NCBI RefSeq assembly: GCF_003334855.1
Contig: NZ_QOWE01000025.1
Coordinates: forward strand, 78,461 to 142,460
DNA: 64,000 bases
From: Larkinella punicea
GTDB taxonomy: Bacteria > Bacteroidota > Bacteroidia > Cytophagales > Spirosomataceae
Direction: 5' to 3'
Each line of letters starts with the position of its first letter. Position 1 is the first letter of the stretch. A program made the translations under genes and the position numbers. The notes under the pieces were generated by a model. That model ran no database searches, had not been told where the DNA came from, and worked only from the letters and a program-made list of their open reading frames with translations. Positions 9,112-17,409 of this stretch are shown here, one piece after another.

Positions 9112-9738
9112 ATGAAACGTAGAGATTCTCTCAAAGCCATAACCCTCAGTAGCCTTGGATTTGCCGGTTTGAATCCGCAGATTTCCGCTGCTGAATCCAT
9201 CATGCCGCCCGATGTCAAACCGGTGAAAATTCCCGGTGGTCGTCAGAAATTTGAAGCGGAGCGCGATGCCAAACTGAATGCCGATAAGTTTTTCACGCCC
9301 CACGAACTGAAAACCGTCACGGTACTGGGAGACATCATCATTCCAGCCGATGCCAAATCCGGCAGTGCGTCACAGGCCGGAACCCCGGCGTTTATCGAGT
9401 TTATGATGAAAGACCAGCCGCAGTGGCAGACGCCGATGCGGGGGGGACTTCGCTGGCTCGACAACGTTTGTACGAAGCGGTTTGGCAAGAAGTTTGCTGA
9501 TTGTCTCAAAGCCCAGCAAATCGAAATCGTGGACGAAATCGCTTATCCGGGCAAAGCCAAGCCGGAGATGTCGCAGGGTGTCGCGTTTTTCAACATGATG
9601 CGCGGGTTTGTCGCGACCGGTTTTTTCACCAGCCAGATGGGCATCAAAGACCTCGGCTACGTCGGCAACACCCCCAACCAGTGGGAAGGTGTTCCGGCCG
9701 ATGTGTTGAAGCAGTATAATTTAAGCTACGACGAATAA
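9112..9738 (+). CDS. Gluconate 2-dehydrogenase subunit 3 family protein
   Basis: 208 aa. The N-terminus MKRRDSLKAITLSSLGFAG resembles a twin-arginine signal, consistent with export as a complex with the FAD subunit encoded 109 bp upstream, which has no signal of its own. The body (about 50-200) matches the subunit 3 family, with FFTPHELKTVTVLGDIIIPAD and a C-terminal DLGYVGN region. The small subunit is known to be needed for maturation and translocation of the large one. Downstream is a Gfo/Idh/MocA gene, suggesting a shared sugar-oxidation pathway. Confidence 0.88.
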   Translation: MKRRDSLKAITLSSLGFAGLNPQISAAESIMPPDVKPVKIPGGRQKFEAERDAKLNADKFFTPHELKTVTVLGDIIIPADAKSGSASQAGTPAFIEFMMKDQPQWQTPMRGGLRWLDNVCTKRFGKKFADCLKAQQIEIVDEIAYPGKAKPEMSQGVAFFNMMRGFVATGFFTSQMGIKDLGYVGNTPNQWEGVPADVLKQYNLSYDE

Positions 9739-9739
9739 A

Positions 9740-9846
9740 GAGTTAAAAGTTAAGAGTTAAAAGTTAAAAATTGGTCTGATGCGTAACATTTTAACGCATC
9801 AACTTCCCGTTTTAATTTTTAACTCTTAACTTTTAATTCATAACTT
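9740..9846. repeat. Nested inverted repeat built from GAGTTAAAAGTTAA units
   Basis: The outer arms are 9740-9772 and 9814-9846. Within them the left arm has direct copies of GAGTTAAAAGTTAA. A second hairpin, TGATGCGT with ACGCATCA, occupies 9777-9801 at the centre. A short related string (GAGTTAAGAGTTAGGAGTTAA) lies at 1530-1550. Confidence 0.75.
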
Positions 9847-9852
9847 ACTTTT

Positions 9853-10944
9853 ATGCCTACTCGACGGATTTTTCTACAGCAAACCGGTTTGATTGCTTCT
9901 TCACTGGCTTTCTCGCCTTTGAGCATTGCCCAGTCGCCCAAAAAAGACCGCCTGGGAGTAGCACTGGTGGGCCTGGGCTATTACAGCACGGACTTGATCG
10001 CGCCGGCTTTGCAACTGACCAAAAATTGTTACCTCGCCGGTATTGTCACCGGAACTCCCTCGAAAGCCGAGACCTGGGCCAAGAAGTATAACATTCCAGA
10101 AAAGAATGTATACAACTACCAAAACTTCGACAAAATTGCCGACAACCCCGACATCGATGTTGTGTACGTGATTTTGCCCCCGTCCATGCACCGCGAGTAT
10201 GTGATCCGGGCGGCCAAGGCGGGTAAACACGTCTGGGTGGAAAAACCGATGGCCATGACGGAGAAGGAGTGCCAGGACATGATCAACGCCTGCAAGCAGA
10301 ACAAACGCTCGCTGGCCGTTGGCTACCGGCTGCAGCACGAACCGAACACGCAGGAATACATCAAGTTTTTGCGCGAAGGCAAAATCGGCAAGATCAAAAT
10401 GGTGAGCTGTTCGGCGGGGTACAACGACAACCGCACCACGCACTGGAAACAGAAAAAGGAAATGGGCGGGGGGGTGATGTACGACATGGGCGTTTATGTG
10501 TTGCAGGGTGCGCGGCTGGCAACGGGCGAAGAACCGATTTCGGTTACCGCCCAGCAGTATACGACCCGGCCCGAAATCTATAAAAACGGGCTGGACGAGA
10601 CCACGATGGCCCAACTCGTGTTTCCGAGCGGGGCGCGGGCGGCTGTTCAGACCAGCTTCGGAATAAACATGAATTTCCTGCACGTGACCGGCGAGAAAGG
10701 ATTCCTGAAAATGGAGCCGTATTCGGCCTACAACGGTCAGACGGGCGAAGCATCGGGCGGGGTGAAAATCAAACATCCCTACGATGTTCCCCGCCAGCAG
10801 GCCATGCAGATGGACGACGATGCCGACGCCATTATGAACAACAAACCCTTGATTGCCCCCGGCGAAGAAGGACTGCGCGACATCCGGATTGTGGAAGCGA
10901 TTTATCGGGCGGCCAAATCCGGCCAATCGGTGAAGTTGACCTAG
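9853..10944 (+). CDS. Gfo/Idh/MocA family oxidoreductase, Tat-exported
   Basis: 363 aa. A twin-arginine-like signal (TRRIFLQQTGLIASSLAF) predicts export. The Rossmann domain starts at about residue 35 (GVALVGLGYYSTDLIAPAL), and the family EKP motif is in KHVWVEKPMAM. The C-terminal alpha/beta domain follows, with KEMGGGVMYDMGVYVLQGARL. The family binds NAD(P) tightly and oxidises or reduces sugars and cyclitols. Its position directly after an FAD sugar dehydrogenase points to a periplasmic oxidised-sugar pathway; the substrate cannot be read from the sequence. Confidence 0.9.
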   Translation: MPTRRIFLQQTGLIASSLAFSPLSIAQSPKKDRLGVALVGLGYYSTDLIAPALQLTKNCYLAGIVTGTPSKAETWAKKYNIPEKNVYNYQNFDKIADNPDIDVVYVILPPSMHREYVIRAAKAGKHVWVEKPMAMTEKECQDMINACKQNKRSLAVGYRLQHEPNTQEYIKFLREGKIGKIKMVSCSAGYNDNRTTHWKQKKEMGGGVMYDMGVYVLQGARLATGEEPISVTAQQYTTRPEIYKNGLDETTMAQLVFPSGARAAVQTSFGINMNFLHVTGEKGFLKMEPYSAYNGQTGEASGGVKIKHPYDVPRQQAMQMDDDADAIMNNKPLIAPGEEGLRDIRIVEAIYRAAKSGQSVKLT

Positions 10945-10961
10945 TGTAAACCACCCGACCG

Positions 10962-12149
10962 ATGAATCTCGCAAAAGCCGTAACGCATCGTTCCGGGATT
11001 CTCTTCCTTGTATTCTTTCTTTTCATTTCCCGCTTTTGCCTTGCCCAGCCGGATCAGTGTACACCCTCGGCTGGTCAGTTTACGGGTTCGCTTCAGATCA
11101 GCCCCGGCATTGGTTGCATGCCTCTGAAAATTACCGCCACGAGCGGCCTCCGAAATGTGACGAACGTTCGGTATGTGTATGATTATCAGGGAGGAGCGGT
11201 GAAGGATTCGGATTTGGTCCGGGATTCGGTTTTTACCTATCAAAAGCCCGGACTATTCCGGGTTCTGCAATATTCGGAACAGGACGGACGCCAGCTTCGG
11301 GTGTGCGCCATTGTTCAGGTGTACGACACGCTGCCGCCCGAGTTGGTGGTGACGGGCTGTCAAACGCGGGTGATGGTCACCATTCCGAAGTCGGCGGAGT
11401 ATCAATATAACTGGTATCGGGTCGATTGGGGCGATGGTACACAGGAGCAGCTCGATGGCGCTTCTCCCGTGGGCGTTCATACCTACGCCGACGATAACCA
11501 GCGGGTAATTTCCGTACGGGGAGTGCATCTTTACGGCAATTGTGGCGGCACAACCCGGGTTTCTTTCCGTCCCGATACGAAAGCCATCACCCCCGTCATC
11601 GACAAAGTACAGGCCGTCGGTGCCAATTCGATCGACCTGACCATCAGCAATCCCGGCGGAAACCGCTTCCGGATTGAACAGCGGTCGCCCGGCGGAACCT
11701 ACGTCCAAACCAGCCATCGTTCTGACGCGGTGAATGCAACGGTCCGTTTGGATGCGGACACGACGGTGGCAGTTTGTTTTCGACTCATTCTCGCCGATAC
11801 CTGCTTACAGGCTGCGCCTTCTGCCGAGTTGTGTTATACGCCCCCAAAACCGCCCGAACCCGCTCCGGTTCCCGACTCGACGGTGTTTATGCCCGACGCT
11901 TTCAGCCCTAATGCAGACGGCATCAACGATCAGTGGCAGCTTCAGGGGCTGTTGAGCGGAAAGGCAACGCTGACGATTTTTAACCGTTGGGGCGAGGTGG
12001 TCTTTTTAACGGATGATGCCCTGGCTGGTTGGGATGGTAAACAACAGGGAAAAACCGTTCCGCCGGGAATGTACTCGTACCGGCTGGATCAGGAAAAACC
12101 GGATGGAAGACGGTTCCAAAAACGGGGTGTCGTGGTGTTAGTGCCGTAA
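10962..12149 (+). CDS. Secreted protein with gliding-motility-associated (T9SS type B) C-terminal domain
   Basis: 395 aa with a hydrophobic signal peptide (about residues 1-28). The middle contains PKD-like beta-sandwich segments (residues about 35-130, including CMPLKITATSGLRNVTNVRY) and a second Ig-like part. Residues 306-395 are a CHU_C type B sorting domain: FMPDAFSPNADGINDQWQL, then LTIFNRWGEVVF and VPPGMYSYRL. Proteins with this tail cross the outer membrane by the type IX system. It begins 17 bp after the Gfo/Idh/MocA gene, probably the same operon. It overlaps the convergent PPOX gene by 12 bp. Confidence 0.9.
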   Translation: MNLAKAVTHRSGILFLVFFLFISRFCLAQPDQCTPSAGQFTGSLQISPGIGCMPLKITATSGLRNVTNVRYVYDYQGGAVKDSDLVRDSVFTYQKPGLFRVLQYSEQDGRQLRVCAIVQVYDTLPPELVVTGCQTRVMVTIPKSAEYQYNWYRVDWGDGTQEQLDGASPVGVHTYADDNQRVISVRGVHLYGNCGGTTRVSFRPDTKAITPVIDKVQAVGANSIDLTISNPGGNRFRIEQRSPGGTYVQTSHRSDAVNATVRLDADTTVAVCFRLILADTCLQAAPSAELCYTPPKPPEPAPVPDSTVFMPDAFSPNADGINDQWQLQGLLSGKATLTIFNRWGEVVFLTDDALAGWDGKQQGKTVPPGMYSYRLDQEKPDGRRFQKRGVVVLVP

Positions 12150-12710
12150 TGATTCCGTTCTTTCCAGTCCAATGCTGGTCGGCAGACCGTCGAGACTCGT
12201 CAGATTTTTTTCGGTAACGTAGTCATCAAGTCCTTTTTTGCCGGTTTTCTCAGCCCACTCAAAGTGGATGTCGCGCTCACCGACGTAATCGAACAAGGGT
12301 ACGCCAAACCCACAGGAGGTTTGAACCAGGTCGATGTCGGCCAGAATCAGTTGGCGGGTACTTGGGTAAATCGTGAAATTCGGCGCATAGACCGCCCACT
12401 CTTCCGAACCGGGCAAAACCGTGCGCCCTTTGCCGTATAACCGCAAAATCAGGGGTGGGCCTTCAAACGAGCAGAACATCATCGTAATGCGGCCGTTTTC
12501 CAGCGTGTGGGCGGAGGTTTCGTTGCCACTGCTGATCAGATCCATGTAGCCCACCTGGTTGTCCGACAAAACCCGGAAACAGTCCAGTCCTTTGGGCGAG
12601 AGATTGACGCGACCATCGCCACTCAGCGGAGCTGTACTGACGAAAAATATACGTTGTTTTTTGATAAAAGTCTGGTGGGGAGACTTGATGGCATCATGAA
12701 ATTTACCCAT
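12138..12710 (-). CDS. Pyridoxamine 5'-phosphate oxidase family (PPOX, flavin-binding) protein
   Basis: 190 aa from MGKFHDAI at 12710; a 12-residue upstream extension lacks family similarity. Family features are FFVSTAPLSGDGRVNLSPKG, YMDLISSGNETSAHTLENGRITMMFC and LRLYGKGRTVLPGSEEW, a split-barrel FMN-binding core. Likely an FMN- or F420-type oxidoreductase of unknown substrate, not the vitamin B6 enzyme itself. Its 3' end overlaps the convergent T9SS gene by 12 bp. Confidence 0.85.
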   Translation of the reverse strand: MGKFHDAIKSPHQTFIKKQRIFFVSTAPLSGDGRVNLSPKGLDCFRVLSDNQVGYMDLISSGNETSAHTLENGRITMMFCSFEGPPLILRLYGKGRTVLPGSEEWAVYAPNFTIYPSTRQLILADIDLVQTSCGFGVPLFDYVGERDIHFEWAEKTGKKGLDDYVTEKNLTSLDGLPTSIGLERTESLRH

Positions 12711-12753
12711 AAAGTTACTGTAAATGGTGGAGCGTAAATATACCAAAAAACGG

Positions 12754-14700
12754 CTATTGCCCCGCCTGTTCCAACTGCCGGAGGTTATTCTTCGCTTCTT
12801 CGTAATCCGGTTTCAGCGCTACGGCCCGGCGAATGTCAGCTAAAGCTCCGGCGCGGTCGCCGAGATAAAACCGGTCGACACCCCGGTTGTGCAAGGCCGT
12901 CGGATCGTTGGGTTTGTAGCGCAGATACCGTTCGTAATCAGCCAGGGATTCTTTGTAGGATTTGAGTTGCAGATACGTAAAACCACGCGCCGTCAACACC
13001 ACCGAATCTTTGCCGGGTGCCAGCAGGAGGGCCTTGTTGAAATCGCGCAGAGCATCCTGGAAACGGCTGGTTTTGTTGTAGGTTAACCCCCGGTTATAAT
13101 AGACGTCGCTCTTGGTCGAATCCATCCGGATGGCCTGGTTATACATTTCCAGGGCCTTCGGAAAGTCATTTTTCAGTCCGTAGGCATTGCCCAGCCCTTC
13201 GAAGCAATGGTAGCGGTTGCTGCCGTTCTCCACAGCCGCTTTAAATTGCTGCATGGCTTCGTCGATGCGGTTATTTTTGCCGTAATAGTCACCCAACCCT
13301 TCGCGCATCTGGTCATTTTCAGGGTAGAATTGTAACGCATGGAGCCAGAGCGTTTCGGTGTTTTTCCAGACTTTCACCTGTTGAATAGTCCGGTAAAAAC
13401 ACAAGGCGGTAAACACACCTAAACCGATGGTGGCCAGTCGGAACCGGGAAGGCGATTCGCCCGTCAGAAGGTACAAACCGTAGACAATCAGGAAGATCAA
13501 GCCAAAGTAGGAGAGGTAGCTGTAGCGGTCGGCCATGATGGCGGCCCCAACGGTCATGAACTGCAAAACCAGAATAATCGTGATCAAGAAAAACCCGATA
13601 CCAAAAACCACCAGCCGTTGCCGCTCGGTTTTGGCGGTCAGTAATTGCCAGACGGCGTAACCAACCACCAGCAGAAAAGCCACTGGCCCCAGCCAATGTT
13701 GCGGCTCGATGTTCCGGACGTTTTCGGGATACGGATAAAAAGCCGACAGACGGAAGGGGGCGACGAGTTTGATCAGGTACATCAGAAAACCGTAGCTGCC
13801 GTAGACCAGCCAGCGGGCGGCAAAGGGCTCCTGCCCGACGGCGTCTTTTTTCTCCGCAATCCGAAGCAGCCAGCCGTGAAAATCACCCCCGGCCTGCACG
13901 TTGGTTGCCAACAGCCCCACAAAAACCGCTACCAGCAAAAACGGGACTTTTTCGAATAGAATCGCCGGTCGAAAGGTCTTTTTGAGGTTCTGATCACCCG
14001 CTTTCCAGTAGTCGATCAAGAGCAAAACAAAAGGCAATACGACCGCCATCGCTTTGGCTATACATGATGCTACAAACAAAGAAAAAGTTAAAAATAACCA
14101 GATCGTGGCCCCTGATGTCCGATAGCGAAGGTAGGTCAGACAAGCCGAGAGGAAGAAAAACGTGTAGAGGACATCTTTCCGTTCCGACACCCAGATGACC
14201 GATTCGACGTGCATGGGGTGCAGTCCCCATACTGCGGCCACGAATAGCGCAACCCACTGATTTTTACGACTTAACTGATACGCAAAACCGAAAATAAGGA
14301 GCGTATTGAGGAGATGGAATGCGGTGTTGGTAACAATAAATGACGTGGCTTCCGGCCCGAAAAAAGCCGAGTTGGCGGCCAGAGACAACATCGTTAACGG
14401 ATGGTAATTCAGCGCAACCACCGACTTTAACAACGTTCGGACGTGATCGGCGGTGGGTTCAAGAACGTACGGATTTCCGAAAACATATTCCGAATCATCC
14501 CAGTCCACAAACCCGTTGCTGAACCCGAAGGCGTAGGCAATAAAAACCGCCAGCAGCAGAGGGAGCCAGAGGTAGGTTTGTAAGCCCTTTTTCGCCAGCG
14601 CGGGAGGTGCTGGCTGGGTCGGTTTTACGGGAGAAGAGGCAGGTATCGTCTGTGGACGCGACGGGTTGGTCCGTTGTCCGTTCGGTTTATTTTTGGCCAT
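12754..14700 (-). CDS. Polytopic TPR protein, TMTC/PMT-like glycosyltransferase
   Basis: 648 aa from MAKNKPNG at 14700 (the window also allows a 15-residue extension). After a Pro-rich cytoplasmic tail, about ten membrane helices occupy residues 35-430. Loop motifs fit GT-C enzymes of the PMT/TMTC kind: FVDWDDSEYVFGNPYV, LNYHPLTMLSL and HPMHVESVIWVSERKDVLY. Residues about 450-645 form at least five TPR units (ALEMYNQAIRMDSTKSDVYYNRGLTYNKTSR). TMTC proteins are protein O-mannosyltransferases; a bacterial equivalent that glycosylates envelope proteins is plausible but unproven. Confidence 0.8.
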   Translation of the reverse strand: MAKNKPNGQRTNPSRPQTIPASSPVKPTQPAPPALAKKGLQTYLWLPLLLAVFIAYAFGFSNGFVDWDDSEYVFGNPYVLEPTADHVRTLLKSVVALNYHPLTMLSLAANSAFFGPEATSFIVTNTAFHLLNTLLIFGFAYQLSRKNQWVALFVAAVWGLHPMHVESVIWVSERKDVLYTFFFLSACLTYLRYRTSGATIWLFLTFSLFVASCIAKAMAVVLPFVLLLIDYWKAGDQNLKKTFRPAILFEKVPFLLVAVFVGLLATNVQAGGDFHGWLLRIAEKKDAVGQEPFAARWLVYGSYGFLMYLIKLVAPFRLSAFYPYPENVRNIEPQHWLGPVAFLLVVGYAVWQLLTAKTERQRLVVFGIGFFLITIILVLQFMTVGAAIMADRYSYLSYFGLIFLIVYGLYLLTGESPSRFRLATIGLGVFTALCFYRTIQQVKVWKNTETLWLHALQFYPENDQMREGLGDYYGKNNRIDEAMQQFKAAVENGSNRYHCFEGLGNAYGLKNDFPKALEMYNQAIRMDSTKSDVYYNRGLTYNKTSRFQDALRDFNKALLLAPGKDSVVLTARGFTYLQLKSYKESLADYERYLRYKPNDPTALHNRGVDRFYLGDRAGALADIRRAVALKPDYEEAKNNLRQLEQAGQ

Positions 14701-14751
14701 AGCAGGATGCAGAGTTCGGATGAAATGCCGCAAAAGGTATACCATAAAAAA

Positions 14752-14775
14752 GCCCCGCCGTTTATCTGGCGGGGC
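14752..14775 (-). terminator. Rho-independent terminator of the THX gene
   Basis: Stem GCCCCGCC (14752-14759) pairs with GGCGGGGC (14768-14775). A six-base A run precedes it and a T run follows, so the hairpin could stop transcription in both directions. It sits 21 bp past the THX stop codon. Confidence 0.85.
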
Positions 14776-14796
14776 TTTTTTATGAAAAATAGCGGG

Positions 14797-14913
14797 TTAT
14801 TCCTTGACAACCTTGGCTATTTTTCCTCGTTGATCCTTCAGCTTGGGGCGTGTTACGCCGTATGAACCGCGCCAGATTTTACCGCGTTTGGTTTTAACAT
14901 CTCCTTTTCCCAT
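14797..14913 (-). CDS. 30S ribosomal protein THX
   Basis: A 38-codon gene found by reading the minus strand between longer genes. The peptide starts [19 protein letters not shown] and continues with VTRPK. This is the basic GKGD..KRGKI..GSYG..RP signature of the Bacteroidota THX family, a small protein buried in the head of the 30S subunit. The 12 basic residues, the correct size and the strong terminator 21 bp downstream support a real gene. No ribosomal neighbours are present, which is normal for this gene. Confidence 0.9.
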   Translation of the reverse strand: MGKGDVKTKRGKIWRGSYGVTRPKLKDQRGKIAKVVKE

Positions 14914-15146
14914 GTTCAAAAATTTACGTGTACAGATTTAGAGATCATGATTGACGGAATTCGTCAACAAGAAATCATAGTTAATCATTTAATCGCACAA
15001 ATCAAAGCCTAGCTCCACGAACCTACTCAACGCCAGTCCGCTGCGGGCGGTTTTCCGAACGAACGATCAGTCCAGTCCCTCATATTTCCAAACATCTGCC
15101 CTTGTATCCGGTTATTCTGCAAACAAAAACGTAAAAAAATACAGGT

Positions 15147-15944
15147 ATGGCGAATACAGGAACACCGGTTTCGGGCCAGTCCGGAATCGGACCACTCGAA
15201 CCGGAAGTAAGCGGATCGAGCCGGATCAATGTGGGTGAAGAAGAACGGGTTTGGTCGACCGCCGGGGGAGCCCTGCTGGTGGCTTTTGGCTTGAAAGGCG
15301 GGTCATTGAGTGGGTTGTTGCTGGCCGCAGCGGGCGGTTATCTGGCCTACCGGGGTTTGTCGGGACATTGCCCCGTGAGTGAATCCGTGGGCCGCAATAC
15401 GACACAGGGCGAAGCGACGGCGGTGAGGCCCATCGAAATTTCGGCCGGTATGACCATTTACAAACCCCGCGAAGAGGTGTACCAATTCTGGCGGAAACTG
15501 GAGAATCTGCCCCGGTTTATGTCCCACCTAAAAGAAGTACGTCAACTGGATTCAACGCATTCGCATTGGGTTGCCCAGGCTACGTCGTCCGGTGGCGCCG
15601 TGGCCGAAGCCCTTGGTACCGTAGAGTGGGATGCGCAGCTTATCCACGAGACGCCCAATGAACGACTGGTTTGGAAATCGGTAGAAGGTGCCCGGGTGGA
15701 CAATGCGGGCGAGGTGCGTTTTCGGGATTCGGCAGACGGTTTTGGAACCGAAATTCTGGCCACGATCCACTACCGGCCACCCGTTGGCCAGATTGGTAGC
15801 GCGCTCATGAAGCTCTTCAATCCGACATTCTCGCAGATGATCGAAAAAGACCTGTACCGGTTTAAGGAAATCATGGAGAAAGACGATGTCGAAGCCGCGC
15901 TGAATCAGCCGAGCGAGTTGCCGTCGGGAAGCGCACAGCTTTGA
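15147..15944 (+). CDS. SRPBCC (START-like) protein with N-terminal YgaP-like membrane hairpin
   Basis: 265 aa. Residues about 33-72 form a glycine-rich membrane hairpin (TAGGALLVAFGLKGGSLSGLLLAAAGGYLAY) of the DUF2892/YgaP type. From about 95 to 245 is a polyketide-cyclase/START-like domain (GMTIYKPREEVYQFWRKLENLPRFM, VEWDAQLIHETPNERLVW). These domains bind hydrophobic ligands. The fusion is common in Bacteroidota, and its physiological role is not established. It is monocistronic, with a long palindrome following. Confidence 0.85.
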   Translation: MANTGTPVSGQSGIGPLEPEVSGSSRINVGEEERVWSTAGGALLVAFGLKGGSLSGLLLAAAGGYLAYRGLSGHCPVSESVGRNTTQGEATAVRPIEISAGMTIYKPREEVYQFWRKLENLPRFMSHLKEVRQLDSTHSHWVAQATSSGGAVAEALGTVEWDAQLIHETPNERLVWKSVEGARVDNAGEVRFRDSADGFGTEILATIHYRPPVGQIGSALMKLFNPTFSQMIEKDLYRFKEIMEKDDVEAALNQPSELPSGSAQL

Positions 15945-15973
15945 TTCAATTGATAACTTGTTCTATGGTCGAG

Positions 15974-16074
15974 CAGGAATATTAAATGAAAAATGATGAA
16001 TGTTAAATGTAAAAGTTGCTCATTTGACCAGACTTTTACATTTAACATTCATCATTTTTCATTTAATATTCCTG
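15974..16074. repeat. Perfect 43-bp inverted repeat, family A copy 2
   Basis: Arms 15974-16016 and 16032-16074 are exact reverse complements over 43 nt, separated by a 15-nt loop. The arm sequence aligns with 5762-5800 over about 39 positions (AAATGAAAAATGATGAATG against AAATGTAAAATGATGAACG), so both belong to one dispersed family. It could also act as a terminator for the SRPBCC gene. Confidence 0.9.
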
Positions 16075-16153
16075 TTTTTACCTTTTTTTAATTATTCAAT
16101 AGGGGGAAGGCTTCAATTGGCTGTCATAGGGTCGAACAGTTAACAACGACCTG

Positions 16154-16981
16154 ATGGACTTGCAACAACTGGAGCACGAACTGCTCCCCCTGACAGCCTA
16201 TGCCGCTCCGGTGGTGTTTGGCTCCGTACTTTTGGAGTTCTGGCTGACCCGCCACGACGAAGAACACCGCTATCAAAGCCGCGATTTCTGGTCGTCGGTG
16301 GGCATTGGAGCCGGAAGCCTGCTGATCAATGCCATTCTGAAAACCAGCGTTTTCGGGATGGCATTGTTTTTCTACCACCTCACGCCCTGGCGGCTAGAAA
16401 CGCGGTGGTGGACTTGGCTGCTGGCCTACGCGCTGATTGATTTCTGCAATTACACGGCGCACTGGATTGCCCACAAACAGCGTGTCTGGTGGGCTACGCA
16501 CGTTACGCACCATTCGTCCGAACACCTGAATTTCTCGACGGCTTTCCGCAATTCGTGGACGCAGCATTTGAAATTGGTCTTCTTCATACCAGCTTGGGTG
16601 TCAGGTATTAATCCGGTTGTCATCCTGACCTGCTACCAGATCGACCTCCTGTATCAGTTCTGGATTCATACCGAAATGATCCGTAAATTGCCGCGCTGGT
16701 TTGAATTTTTCTTCGTAACGCCTTCCCATCACCGGGTCCACCACGGCAGCAACGACCGCTACCTCGACAAGAATTTTGGCTCATCGCTCATCATCTGGGA
16801 CCGCCTGTTCGGCACCTTTCAGGAAGAAGACGAAGCGCCGGTCTACGGCCTGACCAAACCCGTAGAGTCGTACAATCCGGTGTATTTGAACTTCCACGTC
16901 TGGATCGAGATTGGCCGAGACCTGCGAAAGGCGAAATCGGCCCGCGAAGTGTTCAATATTCTTTTTGGCCCCCCGGTTTGA
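16154..16981 (+). CDS. Sterol desaturase / fatty acid hydroxylase family protein
   Basis: 275 aa integral membrane di-iron enzyme. Hydrophobic spans flank the conserved histidine clusters HWIAHK, HVTHHSSEH (near residue 115-125) and HHRVHH (near 195). These ligate two irons for O2-dependent hydroxylation or desaturation of lipids. The stop codon overlaps a possible ATG of the next gene (TGATG), suggesting coupling. The lipid substrate is unknown. Confidence 0.92.
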   Translation: MDLQQLEHELLPLTAYAAPVVFGSVLLEFWLTRHDEEHRYQSRDFWSSVGIGAGSLLINAILKTSVFGMALFFYHLTPWRLETRWWTWLLAYALIDFCNYTAHWIAHKQRVWWATHVTHHSSEHLNFSTAFRNSWTQHLKLVFFIPAWVSGINPVVILTCYQIDLLYQFWIHTEMIRKLPRWFEFFFVTPSHHRVHHGSNDRYLDKNFGSSLIIWDRLFGTFQEEDEAPVYGLTKPVESYNPVYLNFHVWIEIGRDLRKAKSAREVFNILFGPPV

Positions 16982-17076
16982 TGTCAGCAACCCAACACGC
17001 GACCAAAGCAATTGCTTTTTGTTTAGGACACCGGCCTGATGGGGAATTATGCGAAAGACGGCTTCGTTGTTCCGGT

Positions 17077-17409
17077 ATGAAACGTTCCAAACCGGTACTT
17101 GAGCTTGGGGAAACAGACCTGGACCGCATTGTCGAAATGGCGTGGGAAGACCGCACGCCCTTTGATGCCATCGAAGCTCAGTTTGGGCTATCGGAACAGG
17201 AAGTGATCGAGGTCATGCGTCGGCAACTGAAACCGTCGTCGTGGCGAAAGTGGCGCGAGAGGGTTCAGGGGCGGGCTACCAAACACGCGGCTTTGTCGGC
17301 GGTGGAAGATGCCCGGTTTAAATCGAACCAGCAGCGGACGGTGACCCACAACCGGATTTCCAAAACGATGCGTTATAATCCCAGCGACTTCAAAAAACCG
17401 TCCCGGTAA
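17077..17409 (+). CDS. DUF2805 / TIGR03643 family protein
   Basis: 110 aa from MKRSKPVLELGE at 17077. An alternative ATG at 16981 overlaps the preceding stop (TGATG) and adds 32 residues, but that extension (rich in Cys, His and Arg) does not resemble the family. The core IVEMAWEDRTPFDAIEAQFGLSEQEVIEVMRR looks like a helix-turn-helix; SSWRKWRERVQGR follows. Function is unknown; DNA binding is an inference. The 3' end overlaps the convergent lytR-like gene by 37 bp. Confidence 0.82.
   Translation: MKRSKPVLELGETDLDRIVEMAWEDRTPFDAIEAQFGLSEQEVIEVMRRQLKPSSWRKWRERVQGRATKHAALSAVEDARFKSNQQRTVTHNRISKTMRYNPSDFKKPSR

Noticed and set aside
14914..15146. Possible small RNA or tRNA in the gap before the SRPBCC gene
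   Set aside because: No cloverleaf or conserved promoter seen; nothing supportable.
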